The notes under the pieces: generated by a model
Seen by the model: only the letters and a program-made list of their open reading frames with translations
The model's database searches: none
What the model was told of the DNA's origin: nothing
Assembly: GCA_948567375.1 (NCBI GenBank)
Contig: OX419759.1
Location: 52,367,493 to 52,431,492 of the forward strand
Direction: 5' to 3'
DNA length: 64,000 nt
Source of the DNA: Lunularia cruciata
Taxonomy: Eukaryota > Streptophyta > Marchantiopsida > Lunulariales > Lunulariaceae
Position numbers and translations under genes: made by a program
In this document: positions 48,434-62,184 of the stretch, in pieces
Layout of the letters: each line of letters begins with the position of its first letter
Numbering within the stretch: the first letter of the stretch is position 1

Positions 48434-49865
48434 ATGGCGACTTCTCGACTAGGCCTGGGACTTCTGCTTCTGACAGTGATGACTGCAACTGTCAGCAACG
48501 GTAAGTGAAATGACTTCACAGATATCCTCTGAGTTCTGTTTCCGTGGTTACATTAAACATGTTTGTGATACGAGCTTGAGTGGGCAATACATGGAACTGA
48601 TTTATTAGATTCTAACTTTGCAACTGATGTATCTGCACGGGCGGAACGTTTCTCCCTATTCGATTGTTTGGTATGGGTGAAACTCCGTGGTTTTGATGTG
48701 ATTAGTCCCTGACGTAAGATCATTTTTCCATCACAGGTTGTGTAATTACGATTCGGAACAAGTGTCCCTACAAGGTGTCTACCTGCGTGCAAAATCAAAA
48801 TAATCCCATAGATCAGTACGACCTGGCTAGTGGAGCTACACAAGCTCTTAATTTTGGGTCTTCCTGCAATTGGGAGGCTGGAACTATATGGGCGTCAGTG
48901 TCTGGACAGTGCGCAGTGGCTGGAACTCCAAACGCAGCTACTGATAGAAATAAGGCCGACTTGGCTGAGTTCACCCTCGGTAATGGTGGTCAAGACTATT
49001 ATGATATCAGTAACGTGGTAAGTTCTCCGGACCTATACAGCTCATGATCAGAAGGTTCGCCCTAAGAAGAGTTTTATAGCTTTGGTACTGTTCGCATATA
49101 TTAAATCAAATAGATTAATTCTGTTTCTGCTGATTGAGGTGAATGAGTACAATAGCTCTTGAATCACGATTTCCAGGAGAATAAGAGAGAATCTGATATT
49201 ATACAGAATCAATGGTTGAAAGAAATAGCTGCTGCAGTATCACATCTGTACGAGAAAAAACGTCCAAGTATGAGAGGTTCGCGTTATATTCAACAGCAAT
49301 ATAGATGTTGAACGCATGGAGGCAGCAGCATCTGTGATCTACAAAAGCTAATGCTTGCCATATTGGACATTTGTAGAATGCATACACAATCCCCTTGGGT
49401 ATTACTCCTACAAATATAGCAGGCGGAGAAACACCAAACGGATTTAGATGCGGATCTCCAGACTGTACCATCAGTGATATCAGGTGCAACGCTCTACTAT
49501 CCATATGTTTGGGCATGTAATAACTGCGAAAGTTTAAGGCACGTCTTTGTTGGCACTCATCAGCAGCGGTGAGTTCTTACGTTGAGGGCCATTTAATACA
49601 TTGTATCTCCTTGGGTTTCCTTCTTAACATGTCTCTCTGGTGGCTATCCAGCGCTTTCTGTAAACCCAACAATGTTCTCCAGACTCAGCCCAGCGGAGCG
49701 CTTGTATGTATCAACACGGACGGAACTGCCGGACAAGGCCCTACAGCTGGCACAAGGCAGTTCAAGACAGCGTGTCCTGAAGCATACAGCTACGACTTTG
49801 ACGATCCAACTTCAACTTACACTTGTACCACAGGCACCAACTACGATACCGTGTTTTGCCCATAA
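48434..49865 (+). CDS. Thaumatin-like protein (PR-5 family), four exons
   Basis: The exons are 48434-48500, 48737-49017, 49377-49483 and 49652-49865, all with GT-AG introns. They join to 669 nt, 222 residues and a stop. Thaumatin-like proteins are secreted, disulphide-rich defence proteins, some of which bind beta-glucan. A hydrophobic signal peptide (about residues 1-22) is followed by [55 protein letters not shown] and the family ending [19 protein letters not shown] then VFCP. Twelve cysteines are present in the mature part. The classic CxTGDC signature is missing, and the acidic-cleft aspartate of the usual VDGF is Asn (NVNAY). The Glu of LAEF is kept. All splice sites and the frame are intact, so it is probably functional. 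Its upstream region is repeat A, which puts antisense gypsy remnants behind its promoter. Confidence 0.93.
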
Positions 49866-50108
49866 GTAAATGACATAGTGCAATGCCAAGTATATCAGGA
49901 GATTTGACAGACCCTGTCAATTCCCAACATGACTGATACCCAGAGATTTCTGCTGAGTAAGTATTTCCATGCATATGGGTGACTGTGCATTAAAATTTAC
50001 GCATGCGAAGATAGTACACGGTTCGAAGTCGAACACCTTACAGCTAGACAGTTGCTTCGGTCGCTTAAAGATCTGGATGCGCTACAATGAGCTCTGACGA
50101 GCAAACTC

Positions 50109-50125
50109 AATATATAATAAAATCA
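50109..50125 (+). terminator. Possible TLP polyadenylation signal
   Basis: AATATATAATAAAATC lies about 250 bases after the TLP stop and includes AATAAA. The distance fits a plant 3' untranslated region. Not proven. Confidence 0.4.
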
Positions 50126-53100
50126 AGCTGCTGTGTCTAAATGTTTGTTCTCATATCTTCCGGATGACAACTGGTAAGCGTGTGCACTAGTACTCGGTCC
50201 AAGCACATGACTGACTGTGGTCGTCGATGTTCCATTCCTTTCCTGTTTCCGCAGGTAGCTCGTTGCGCATGTCCCTCTAATCGCAGAATTAGGAGACGTG
50301 TCAGTGCCAAAAAGATGTGCTGCTTATCCACAGTCTCAAGTCTCAAGCACCTGGTGTCGATAACGAACCAATCTGTTTCGATGTGCTTGTCAGGAATATC
50401 GAACAGTAGCTAGTTCCTGGCGTCATGCAGTTTCTAGCTTCGTGGTTCAGACTAACATAACTAATTCGTCATGGAAGATCGATGATACAAGGGGTTCTCG
50501 AACAAAATTCTGGCAGGAACTAGAGGGAAATTTCTACCACAACTAAGTTGGAAACTCTTCCGACTCAGATAGTCATATCCAAACTTTCTACCAGTTCTAA
50601 ATTTGGAACTCTTCGGATGTAGATAGGTAAACCTCATCGAATTCAGATAGTCATACGCAGAAAGAACTCGAAGCCTTCCTAGATGGATCTATGGCCACGA
50701 TTGTGGGACGAAGAGTAAATTCCCTGCAAGGTATAGTGCTTCCTAGATAAATACGGAGCTACCACATTTTCCTCACATAATATGATATTCTTTTAGCCAT
50801 AAACAACCGGAAAGCGTTTAATTTATTACCCTGCTTCAACACAAGGAAATGAACAGACCCCATGCTGCGAACAGTTGTTGTACACTCGAAACTCCGGATC
50901 GATTATTTCAGCCAGAAAACTACATGAGAAGGAAATTCAAGTTCGCACACCCAAAAGGAAGTAAAAATGAGTAAACCAAAATCCCCACATGGATAAAATA
51001 CTGAGCATCATCAGCCTATTCACTTAATCTGGACTTGTCCAAAATGACTAAAAGTCAGATAATCAGATTCACCCAACAGACATTTGCATTGGATTCCATA
51101 CATCACTTAAAATAAAAATCTATTATAAATTTATGTAAATTGTCATCTAAACATTAGAAGAGTAGACGATTAAGTTAGATAGAAAAGAAAAATGTATGAA
51201 AAACTTATATGTGTATTGTCATAAAGTTCAAATATAAGACCCAAAATTGTAACTTACATTGAACTCTATTATGTTTATTTCTTGGACTTGTCTATTTCTA
51301 TTTCGCTTTGTCATTAGTGCATCGTGATATAGTTGTTATAAATTTTGCTCTATCATCCCAAAGATGATAAGAGCATATCTACTGTGTTTTTAAAAGAAAG
51401 ATGATATTTAGGAGAAAGATGCTTAAATGACATCTTATGAAATTTCAGTATCTTTCTCCCAGAAATTTTTTTCTATCCACAATCTAAAGGCATCTTTTAA
51501 TATACACAATATAGAAATAATTAAGTCTTTGCATATAAGAAGCATCAGAAAAAAGTAATTTCAATACCGCTTTTCCATGAAGAGTTTATCATAGTTTACC
51601 GATTCTCTACCCTATTTATAGAACCAAGTGCTCTTGTAAATAACCCGAAATTGGATAGGTGTCTATTTATGTATAGGCGTTCACTTATATTCAAACGAGA
51701 ATCTCTTAGTGTGCTTCAAGTTTTTGCAACCTCACGCTATAAAGCCAAACTATATTGCGATTGCAAAACCAGCAAACAAATTAATTTCTACTGTACTTGC
51801 CATAGTCTTCACCCGAATATCTTTATTTGTTCTCACCCAAAAGCCATCCTTCAACCTTTTCTCTTCTCCTATGTCACTTGCGGATGAAGATTATTTCATG
51901 GTTTGAGAGATTTGCATGTGTAGATGAGATTGGATTAAAAAAAAAGTGGTTCTCATTAAAGCATACATGGAATTAAATCTAAGCCCTGTTTATCTGTCAC
52001 AAGCAACAGGTTGCAGCTAAGAGCTAAGAAGACATAAAGAAACAACATGCATAGAGTAATAAGAAGAATGGGTAGACGTATCAAACCATACATAGATCAA
52101 ACCTATTAGGCCCATTTTCGAAGCTAAAAGATTGAGTTTACGTATCAAGTTTTTTAAGGGTAGAATAGGATACTTGAGAAGAGACGATTATTGATTTGAT
52201 CAGGTGGAGACTTGGTTTAAATCGGTTTTGTACAAGATTGTAGCTAAAGTTCTGCATGACTTATGAGGTGTACACCTTGGCAGGCACTATTCAAGTAGGT
52301 TTTTCTACATAACATCGAGAATTTCTCCAATACTAAACAACAATTTTTTGATGGTGACTTTTGGATTGAATTCTCCCCACGAACTTAGTCAAAATGTAAG
52401 TTATAATTAGAGAATTTAAAATAATATCATATTTTTCTTTAAAAGTAGACTTTTATATACCTAAATGTCTAGATGCTGCACTCCAGAATTGCAGAAAATT
52501 TAGATCACAAATCTATAAAATGGACAATTGCAATTGGACCCCAAATAACCATTTTTATAATATGGGTTTCTAATAATCCGAAATAAAGAAAGTGAAATAA
52601 TTCATAAAGTAGTTCATCTTGAGATATTTCACTAAATAATAGTAGCCAATACTGTAGCAATAATTGGAAAATATATTAATAGCCTTTTGAAAAAAATTAA
52701 GACCTACAAAACTAAAACATATACAAACTTCTTGGACGTTTTTTTTGTTGGTCGTTGTTGTGAACAACTGCTTAAAGTAGCATGCGAGTTAATATTCCAG
52801 AACAAGCTCAAGCCCAGCTGTCTTGATACAAGTTGCATTGGCTTTTACGATCAGGTTCTACTGCAAGCTATATTACATTAAGTATCTACATGAATCACCT
52901 ATTGGCTATTGGAGTAGCAAGACTTTGTGCTCAAGGCCTTCAGTAGTATGGGGACATAATAAGGGCTAACATGGACAGACGACAGCGGAATCCGGAATCC
53001 AGAAATACAGTATTTGACCATAAACATTGCATAGACCCCCCAGAAACCTTAATGCAGGACAAAGGTAGCTGAAAAGACTATTGGAACTTTGGAACGCAAA

Positions 53101-53464
53101 TGTTTAAGTAATGAATTGTGTATTGGGCCTTGGGGTCCGGCAAATACATGGTCAAGAAAGCTAAATTTGAATTCAAATTTCCAAGTGAAGTGCGAGATCC
53201 ATGTAGCTTGTGTAACCTTGGCAAAGTTTTCCAGAGTGAGAATTCAAAATTTGGACGGAGAATGAGAGAGAAAACTATAGAAAATTCTATAGCATAAGGC
53301 CAAACAAAACCAATAGAGAAGCCAAAAATATTAGTATAAATGTGAGATAACGGACAAAAAGCAACTATTACCAATTGAGATGCCACAGATCAGTGCTCCA
53401 ATGCTGCTCAAAACATGTATTGAAAAATACATGCATGACATGAGTATGACGATACATGGTGAAA
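50126..53464. other. Interval downstream of TLP, no gene called
   Basis: Mostly AT-rich. Near 50530-50670 a loose roughly 60-bp motif (GAACTCTTCSGA... CAGATAGTCATA) recurs about three times. ORFs at 51651-51906, 52570-52881 and 53078-53386 are short and not recognised. No repeat family named here matches this stretch. Confidence 0.5.
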
Positions 53465-54517
53465 AAAACTTGATGATGGGAAAATCCGGTGTAAATCAAA
53501 CGGGCATAACTTTCTATTTGTGACTTGGATTCAAAAGCTCTAGAATTCAATAGAAAGCCTATAAGATAATTTTCCTTGACAAGCTCTCAAACTTTAACTT
53601 TTTTTGTAATTTACACCCTGATGTCAAAATCCTTAATGCTCTTGGTTCTCGGTAACTTTCCCCATATTTATAAATCAGAGAAACAATCAATCCTAAAAAA
53701 TACTCTAGCAATCTAAAATATATAATCATAATCACACAAATAGTAGAATTATCGCTCAATCATGATATGAGATAGAAATGCTCTACCAAGCTTATGAAAT
53801 GCTCTACCAAACCGAATCAAACCCCAACCCTAGATATGAATCACTTCTTGATTTGGGTTTATTTTTTAGCTCTTTAAACCCACGTATGCTGAATCCAAGA
53901 CCCTAAATTATCAATTTGAGTAATTCATATGAAACCTTTGTATATAAGTACAAGCCCTAACTACTGACAATCCTGGAAATTTTTATGAGATAATTCAAAC
54001 TACAACTTAAGGAGTGACCAAAGTTTTGAACTTGATTAGCATCTCATCTCCAACACCTCACTTTTGAGAGCTCCAACTTCAATTGACCAGCTCTGATTTG
54101 AGATAGATCAAACCCTAAACTTTCCTAAGCTCAGCACTATAAGCACTTTTTCTACTCTCCAACCCTTTTAATAGCTCATAAAATGTTTCACATAGCTCTC
54201 CAAATTTTCTATCTTGTTCTCCTTGGTATGAATTTTACCCCCTCAATCCAATCAATAATATCTCTCAAAAAATTTGCTCAAATTACTCAATTTAGTCTCC
54301 AAACTATAGCCTATCAACTCCTCTCTCCAACCATAGTCTTCTCTCCTTGAATGCCCTCCCCAAACTCCTTTGGTGCTTAAAAACTCCATACTTCCATTCA
54401 TGTACCCAATTTGTTATAATTTTATCCGTTAGTTCCTTCAGTTTTTGACAAATGTGCACCACAACTCCATCTTGAAGTTCATGAGCAAAGTTAGATTATA
54501 CTCCATCTGTAAAATTA
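53465..54517. repeat. Repeat C, copy C4, inverted
   Basis: The reverse complement matches C1 (about 18157-19230), for example the TCTCCAACACCTCACTTT and CCTAGATATGAATCA segments. It is the only C copy in this orientation. It ends next to repeat E. Confidence 0.8.
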
Positions 54518-54519
54518 TA

Positions 54520-54738
54520 TATAATCTATATAACATTTACAATATACAACAAACACAAAAAGGGATACATAACATTTCTACAAATTTCCTCTTATTGCAA
54601 ATCTAATTGCATAAAGTGAGAAATGGAAAACCTGTATGCTAGTATGCAGGTTCTAAGTTAATGAAAATTTTGATCGTGTTGCTTGGCCTTACTTCTCCAG
54701 ATTACTACTCCCCCGTCTTGCTGCTCAAGCTTTGTTGA
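54520..54738. repeat. Repeat E, copy E2
   Basis: Second copy of the 27880-28096 repeat in the same orientation. It directly follows C4. Beyond it, 54739-55812 is AT-rich with a small TA microsatellite (about 55296-55312) and no gene recognised. Confidence 0.8.
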
Positions 54739-55812
54739 CAGGGATGCAAACATCTTTATATTCTGTCCGCGGAATTTCTGGAGTTTACAAATTCCTCTCT
54801 GGTGGATTGTGAAACGTCTATTCTTGCAAGGTTTTGGTGTAGCTCGTCATTACGCTCTCATAGCAATTAATATCCTGGGAGACGGATGAAATGTGATGAG
54901 GTTCGGAAAGTGGAACGAACTTAGGCTCTGCTGTTAACCCTTTGAGTTAGAATTCTGACACCTTGACGTTGCGAAGTAGTCCCTACAAGTGTACAAATTC
55001 ACCTTCATCCGTTAGAGAAAACAAAATCTTTGACTGATCCGGAAATTTATAAATATTGAACTATACCACCCACATTTGAATAACCAAGAAACAAGTAAAC
55101 GGATGATGTATAGAGCGTCAAACCCATAAGTTTAGGGACATATATTATTTCGAGAACTCTGAATAGTATATCTGATTTTTGGGTTCTTATTTACTCAATG
55201 ACCACTTCCAAAACAATTCAAAGATATAAATTTTTGTTTCGCTCCATCATGAAATAATTACATGAATAAATTGAAGTTAAAATATTCAAAATATGTATAT
55301 ATATATATATTGTATATGTATATGAATCTAGTAAAAGAATTCAGATCTGAACTTCGCAATCAGTTTGTCCATCTTTCATTAGAATTATGGAAGCGGTTAC
55401 ATTAAAATGTGCAAAAGTTATTGTTGGTGCAAGAACCCTGTAGAAGAGTTGCTGTGTATTCAATTCGGCTTTTTTGTATGAATAAAGATTTTTATGATGG
55501 TTCTGCATTTTTTATAAATTAAAATAGACGAAAATAGAGAAAATAATTATTCCAGAATATTATTTTTATTTTAGTATTTAAATGAATTTATATATTTTTA
55601 TTTGATTCCAATTTATAGTTTCTTTTGGTGCAAATCCAATCACCTTAAATTTAGGATGGAGAACCATTTCTAGTGGTGTATTGGCTCCTAATCTAAGTTT
55701 CGGGAATTAAGGGGGTTCAAGGAATAATTATATCCTCAAATAATGGACACATAATTTTTTCTTAACATATTTCTTACATTTTTACATATTTACTTTTGTA
55801 CATATTTCTGAC

Positions 55813-58800
55813 CATATAACCAAGGTATCCAATTAGTAATGAATACCCTGTCTTCATGACCAGCCAAAGAGCAACATAGCTCAACCTAAAGGGAACTCCA
55901 CCAATAGTGGTTACTACATCGGAGAGTTGTCCTGAACATGTGCTTAGGGTTTGATCCACAAAATGTAAGATGTAAGGAATCAATTTCTATTCCAAGAATC
56001 CTATGAGCAAAATCTTCTATCATTGCAATAAAAATTGATCCCACATCAATACTAACAAATTTTATGACACAAATTGAAATCTCCACTTTGATTTATGGTG
56101 AGCGCAAGTCTTACTCCTCTTTTTAATAAACAATAGGTAACTTTTTCCTCCTTGCACATTTGGTTCATTTGAGAGCAAAAGTGAGTTATTTTTTGTAGAA
56201 CTTGTGGTCCTCTCAAAATTGCTTAAAGGAGACATTTAGTGTTATGGTAGCTTAATCAACTACAATGTTATATTTTAGAACCCTAGGTAAATATATGATG
56301 GTTTTTCATTCTTCTGCACCTTTTCTTCTTCCTTTGAGCTACACACCTTTGGGATAACTACCGTTGGCATAGAACTCAACAAAACTGTTTCTTATTTGGG
56401 AATTGTAATGGGTGGGAGCTCTTTTGGAAACATACTTGTAGCCAACTCATTGGTCTATGCTCTACTTGTCTCCTCTTCCAATAGCATTTCAATATCCCTT
56501 GAATATTTTCCAGGAAAGAAGGTAGAGATAAATCTGGTGGCTCTAGTTTCTGAAAAGTGTTTGTGCTTTGATTTTTGGCATCCTTAAGTATGATATAGTT
56601 ATTCTTTGCCTTGATATTCTTCTCTTTCTTTAAGAGTATGTCTTTTTTCTCTCATTGTCAAACCTTTGGTTCTGAAGATGAGGAAGAATCTGAAGAGATA
56701 ACTTCTTGTTTTGTCTTCTTTCTTGACTCTGTCCGGACATGGTGATTCTCTTGGTAGAATCAACTCCATTTCTCAATTAATGCAATTGGTGGAGATCCAA
56801 TTTCTTCAATAGCTACACAATGTATGTTGTATCCACCTTTGTTGACGATGACATATGAACAAACCAAACCTAGTGTCTTCATGATGGTGGTTGAGGATAG
56901 TTACAAACAACTTGCTCTAGTGCTTTACAATTCAAACATAGATCTATATAATAAGTTTTCTTTTGGGTTCCATTCATTTTGGTGCACAATGCCTAAGAGC
57001 TCTTAAACTGTAATCTGCTTCATGATGCTTATCTTAGTGGTATGATCCTTCCCTATGGAAATATACTAGCATTATTCTCTTGACACATACCTAAATGAGA
57101 CATGTAACATAGGAACGAGTCCTATGAACCTTTTGAACCACAAACATTGATTCCTCTTTTTCCATGAAATATTCTTGTGTTTCTCAAACAAGAACCTAAT
57201 TAATCTTTTATACAAGATATGATGGCAAAGTTGTTAAACACTTAGTATTGGCATGGCCTAGTAAACTGCGGGTACTACACCAAATTTATGTAGATGAGTA
57301 TGAAGGTAATCTCATTCATTAGTTTCCAAAAACTATGTTGAATTTAAAGTAGTTGATCTTTAATGAGCTCCTCCAACCTTGACAAAGAGAAACTACTAGA
57401 GGAACTAAAATGAATGAAAAATAGTAACCTTTGTGAAGACTTCTTCTTCTTATTGCTTGTCCACCTTTCATGTGATACCATTAGTTATATCTACCGGTGG
57501 AAATTGGCATGGTAATATTTTGAAGGATATTATATATGATGGTCTAAATGACATGTTACCAAAATAGTACTTTCAGTAGCAGTGTAGAGGTCTAAAACAT
57601 GCTAGAAATTTCAAAGCCAATTTTGGAGGCCTTAATGACTGAATTAGGCCTCAAAGAATGGTCAGCCCCTCCTCTATGGTAGACAATGCTGTCATCAAAG
57701 GGAAATTGAAAAGGGTGGAGTTAACTAACATATCACCAATCCATGTATCTGATTCAAGGTGCAACTCCCTTTGAGTAGATACTCTTTGCCAAGGTGTTCC
57801 TTTGGGGCCTTGGAGGAATTTTGAGGCCATTTGGGTTATGGGTTAAGTGAATATGAAGGCCGGGTTACTACTAAAGCCTTAAGCAATCCTCACGTTTGAG
57901 ATTTAAGAGGTTTGATCCAATTCCAACCTCAACTCGTTCTAGTTTTGTACTCTTTTTCTTAAGGCAATAAAATAGGGTGACTGCACTTGAGACGAGTGTC
58001 GATTAGGGTAACATTTATTTGACGCTCTACTCTCTTTTGGTCTCTTCCTCTTCCATCATGAATAGTATGGATTTGTGATTCTTACTTTCAACCTGGAACC
58101 TTAAGAAATCGAGTGTATAGGTTTTGAAATTTCTAGCAAAAGACAATTCATACATCCCTTTTTTGCTCTAAATTCCAAATGATGTAACAACTGATAATTG
58201 GAAACAGAATAAGGGACTTTTCTCAAGGTCGAAGAGTGGTAGAGAGTATTACTTAAATGTCAAACTATAAAACTTGGCATAAAGACATTCAGTTGCAATG
58301 CGACTTGAAATAAGAATATCTCTCACGATAAAAATTAAAACTTAACTCTAATTATAATCTAAAAATATAAATACGCAATGGCAATAATTTTGTTCCTTGA
58401 CTTTCATAATTCAACTATATTCACGAGCTTGAGGACCTTTCGATGCCGTCATCTTTTTCATCTATCTTCAATTTGAATGCACTTCCCTTGTGAAAGGTGC
58501 TCACAATTATTGACCCCAGTTACGAGAAATGAAGATTTTGTTTTGAATGCCCCTTTCGTCTTGTCATGTTACCGACCGGGGATCAACGGGTTGTATTCTC
58601 GTTTATATTACCATTTGCCGAAATATGAATTTCGGCTACGGCGACTGCCGAAGAAACGGATGTGCGATGCCGCGCAACGAGAGATTTGCACCATGGGAAT
58701 CGAGCTCCATGGTTCAAGGGGCCCGCATCTTCACTTTGGGGATGATGAACGCCTATACTGATATAGGGTTTGTTCGTGAATATTCTCTGACAGAGTACGT

Positions 58801-60899
58801 CAATCCATATGAGGATGAGGTATTTATTGGATCCTTTGTAGACTCTATGGTAGAGGTCCTATACTGATTCGCAGATTTTGTTCTATATCTCTTTTTACGA
58901 TGCGATCACGTTGCAAACCGTTACCATCAGGTTGTTTCGTTTGAGTAGACGTTTGGGACAAACCGTCGATTTGGACCGAAAACTACGTCAGCTGAACAAC
59001 TGAGATTGAGACTGATGCTGGTTAGTCTGAAATCGAACCCAATCTCATGAGAACGTACAATGAATGTCCCAAAGTTCAGACTTCATTAATTTCCATATCA
59101 ACATGGAACCTTACACATTAAAACTTAACACCGATAGCATTTACAGATAAGTTTGTTACTCATTTCTTCCCTGATAAGTAGATTGGCTCTTCAAAAGCAG
59201 CGGAGACTCCGTTATGCGGACCGGCCGGTGGATCATGCATAAACCTCCGAAAACCGGGAACTACAGAAGAATATCACGTTCTTCAACAGTAGAGTGGACT
59301 TCAATATTTATCACGTTATCGCTTTCACAAATTTGATATGAGATCCTCGCTGATGTGGCATTTTGCGTTCTATCTCTTGGCCCACACGGGCAATTGGAGC
59401 TTGTGGAAATTTTGTACGATCATATATTGATACGGGACAACCATTTTTTGCGAATTCCAGACCCTCATGTTTGGGTATCCATAATATAATCGTATCATTC
59501 CGATACCGTTACGATCTATACAGTTTGTTGCAGATCCACTTTGTAGCAAACCACGTATCTGAAGAAGCTCTCTACACCGTCTGGTATGGATGTCGGTTTT
59601 CTCCCTAGCCCCTTTCCTTTTTTGAACGTATTTATCAATCTCAAGCTAGAGTCTTGATTGATCAGCGTAAGTCGCCGTAGGCCATGATCTAGAAACTCTT
59701 TACCTGTAAAATCAACAATGATCATGCATTCCATCTGCACTTCGAAAGAACATTGAACAATGTAACAAAAGCTCGTTCACCAAAGCATACGTTTGAAATG
59801 ATCATGTAGACTGTCCTAGAAACGATTGTCTAGCTAGAACGGTATTTCTGGAGGCTGATGGTGATGACATTCACAAATGGCAGACTAAAGATGTCACCTG
59901 TCAAGCTATTAGCCGATCTGATAGGACCAACGCCACTGTTGTCCAGGGCTGCAAAGAGGTCATAATCTCTAGATCATCCACGATCGTTGCATGCGCTGAT
60001 ACATAATCAGGTTTCTCAGCACCCGTATACTCCACCATTGTATGAAGCTCCAGTACATATGTCTAATCTGATCTATATGTATGTGAAGGTCGGCTTACCA
60101 CGTAGGCCGTCCTACACTTAACCAATGACTTCGATAACTTCTGAGTGGTTTATGTATATGCAGTGGGAACGGACTGGAGCACATTGATGTACATCAAATT
60201 CATCCTTTGACCATGGATATCATATGAAACAGACCGTGACTTCATCGAATTTCAGCATGATGATTCTGATGATATAAATGTCGACCGCATTGGACCCGGT
60301 GTATAAACCTTTTGACTTGAGGCAGGTACACTCGTTCCAAACCAATATTTTATTAGTGAAGCTTTCCAATTCGTGTCCCATAACAAGTGGAGACATCGAT
60401 ATCTGTGTAGCTTCTGCTGTCATCACGTCCCTACTTTATTCTCGTGTAATCCTCTAAACCATTCGGCTCACGGATATTAAATAGTGAGTATAAAGAGAGA
60501 AGGGCGGATCGCGTAGATACCATGAAGCCCCATCAAGCCGTACAAGGGTGAGATAAAACTATATATGATAAATAAAAATATATACATAAAATTTACTATG
60601 TGAATTTGGGATGCTAGACTCCGCAGCGTAGTATCCGGCCCTTTTATATCGCGTTTCAGCGACCTGAATCGGCCGGAAGCTTGGTCCTGTAACGCGGTGC
60701 TTTGTATTCGTTCTACCTTGACTTTCTGATTTGATATGTGCCTTTCGGTCGTGCGTAGTATCAAACACGAATGCTGGCGCTCCATCTGAAATGCAATGGG
60801 CCAAATTATATTTTTTCAATTATAATATAATATATGTGTTAAATTTTATTTACAAAATCATTGAACAATGACATCCATATTAGCCTTCACTAACTTTGC
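55813..60899. repeat. Repeat A, copy A3
   Basis: Matches A2 from 42755 on. It includes the antisense gypsy protease-like piece (minus ORFs 56086-55886 and 55983-55774) but not the RT part. Relative to A2 it lacks about 115 bp near 57374 and the G-box-containing 37-bp motif near 57925. It stops at about 60899, the equivalent of A0 base 1035, so it lacks the TLP promoter, and it is joined to copia. Confidence 0.87.
58477..58867 (+). other. Conserved ORF of repeat A, copy A3 (frame-shifted)
   Basis: Both overlapping frames of the A1 and A2 ORFs are present (58477-58761, 58547-58867). Changes near 58755-58790 shorten one frame and shift the other. By this measure A3 is the most damaged of the three. 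Confidence 0.3.
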
Positions 60900-61880
60900 A
60901 GTAATATTTACGTTCCATAACTCCGATTTGGACCAACTAGTGTAACATTAATTTTTTTTACATGGAGAATTGAAGGAGAGACTAACATACATCAACCTGA
61001 AGGTTTTGTGGTACCAAGGAAGGAAAACCTAGTTTGCAGGTTACAAAAGTATTTATACGGACTAAACCAAAGTCCAAGACTTTGGTACATGGAATTTGAT
61101 TCTTTCATATTGACACATGGATATAGAAGAAGTGAGCTGGATTTTTGAGTGTACCGTCAAGAAGCTAAGTGGAACTAGAGTATTTGATTTGATCACTTTG
61201 GTACTATATGTGGATGACATGTTGATTGCCATGGAGGTTATGGTTAAGGTGGAGAAATTGAAAGAAAAACTTAGTAAGGAGTTTGATATGAAGGATTTAT
61301 GTTCTTCAAAGGTGGTGCTTTGGATTGAAATCCACCAGGATAAGAGCAAAGGAAAGTTATGGATATCTCAAAGGAGATATTTGGAAAAGTTACTTGCTCA
61401 TGTTTGCATGGAAAATGCAAAACCTGTGAACACTCCAATGGCAAGTCATTTAAGGATATAGCTGGAGCAATGATCATCAAATGAGGAGGAGAGAAAAGTA
61501 ATGTCAAATATTCCTTATGAGTGCTATTTGGAGTTTAATGATGCTATGGTCGGCACTAGACCGGACATCTCACATGCTTTGATTATTGTGAGCATATACA
61601 TGGCAAATCTAGAGAAACAACATGTAGAAATTTGATGTGGATAGTTTGTTACTTGAAAGGGATTATAAATATTGGAATTTTCTTTGATGTGGAGAAGGGC
61701 CAAGAAGGAGAAATTATAGGGTATGTAGATTCTGATTTTGCAGGAAACTTGGATAAGAGAAGGTCTACAACATAATTTATTTTTACACTAGTGGTGCAGT
61801 AAGTTGGAAGTCTACTCTCTAATCTATTCTTGCTCTTTCTACTGCAGATGCAGAATATATGGCAACAACTAAGGCTACCA
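60900..61880 (+). pseudogene. Ty1/copia fragment: RT to RNase H (copy in U3)
   Basis: It begins at the copia position equivalent to about 4536. RT features are clear: ITLVLYVDDMLIAMEV (YVDD intact, about 61200), FDMKDL, IEIHQDKSKGKLWISQRR. An ORF of 114 codons (61117-61461) remains. RNase H pieces follow (TRPDISHAL, YVDSDFAGNLDKRRS, AEYMATT) with several stops. It ends at the same RNase H point as the U2 copy and passes into repeat B. Confidence 0.92.
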
Positions 61881-62184
61881 AAGAGAAACACAGGATTCAC
61901 ATTGGCAAAATTAATACTGCAGCTAGAGAGTTATATTTTAGATTCATCAATACTCCCTTCCTCACAATAAGAAAGTTTCTCAATAAAGAATTTTATCTCC
62001 TTGTGGCTTTTCCCTTTTCCATTTACCCTACCCTAAGACACTCAATAAACACTGCCAAATGTTGTGTTTACTTTTCCTTCTTGTCTTTTGCCTTTCTCTT
62101 TGCAGCTCTGAACTTCATTTTTTTGGCAAATATCTTCCATTATGACTCCTCCTTTGCTCCAATTTTCTTTGTTTGCAATACCTT

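Noticed and set aside
49199-49516. 105-codon minus-strand ORF within the TLP gene
   Set aside because: It covers intron 2 and exon 3 of the TLP gene, whose splice sites and frame on + are consistent.
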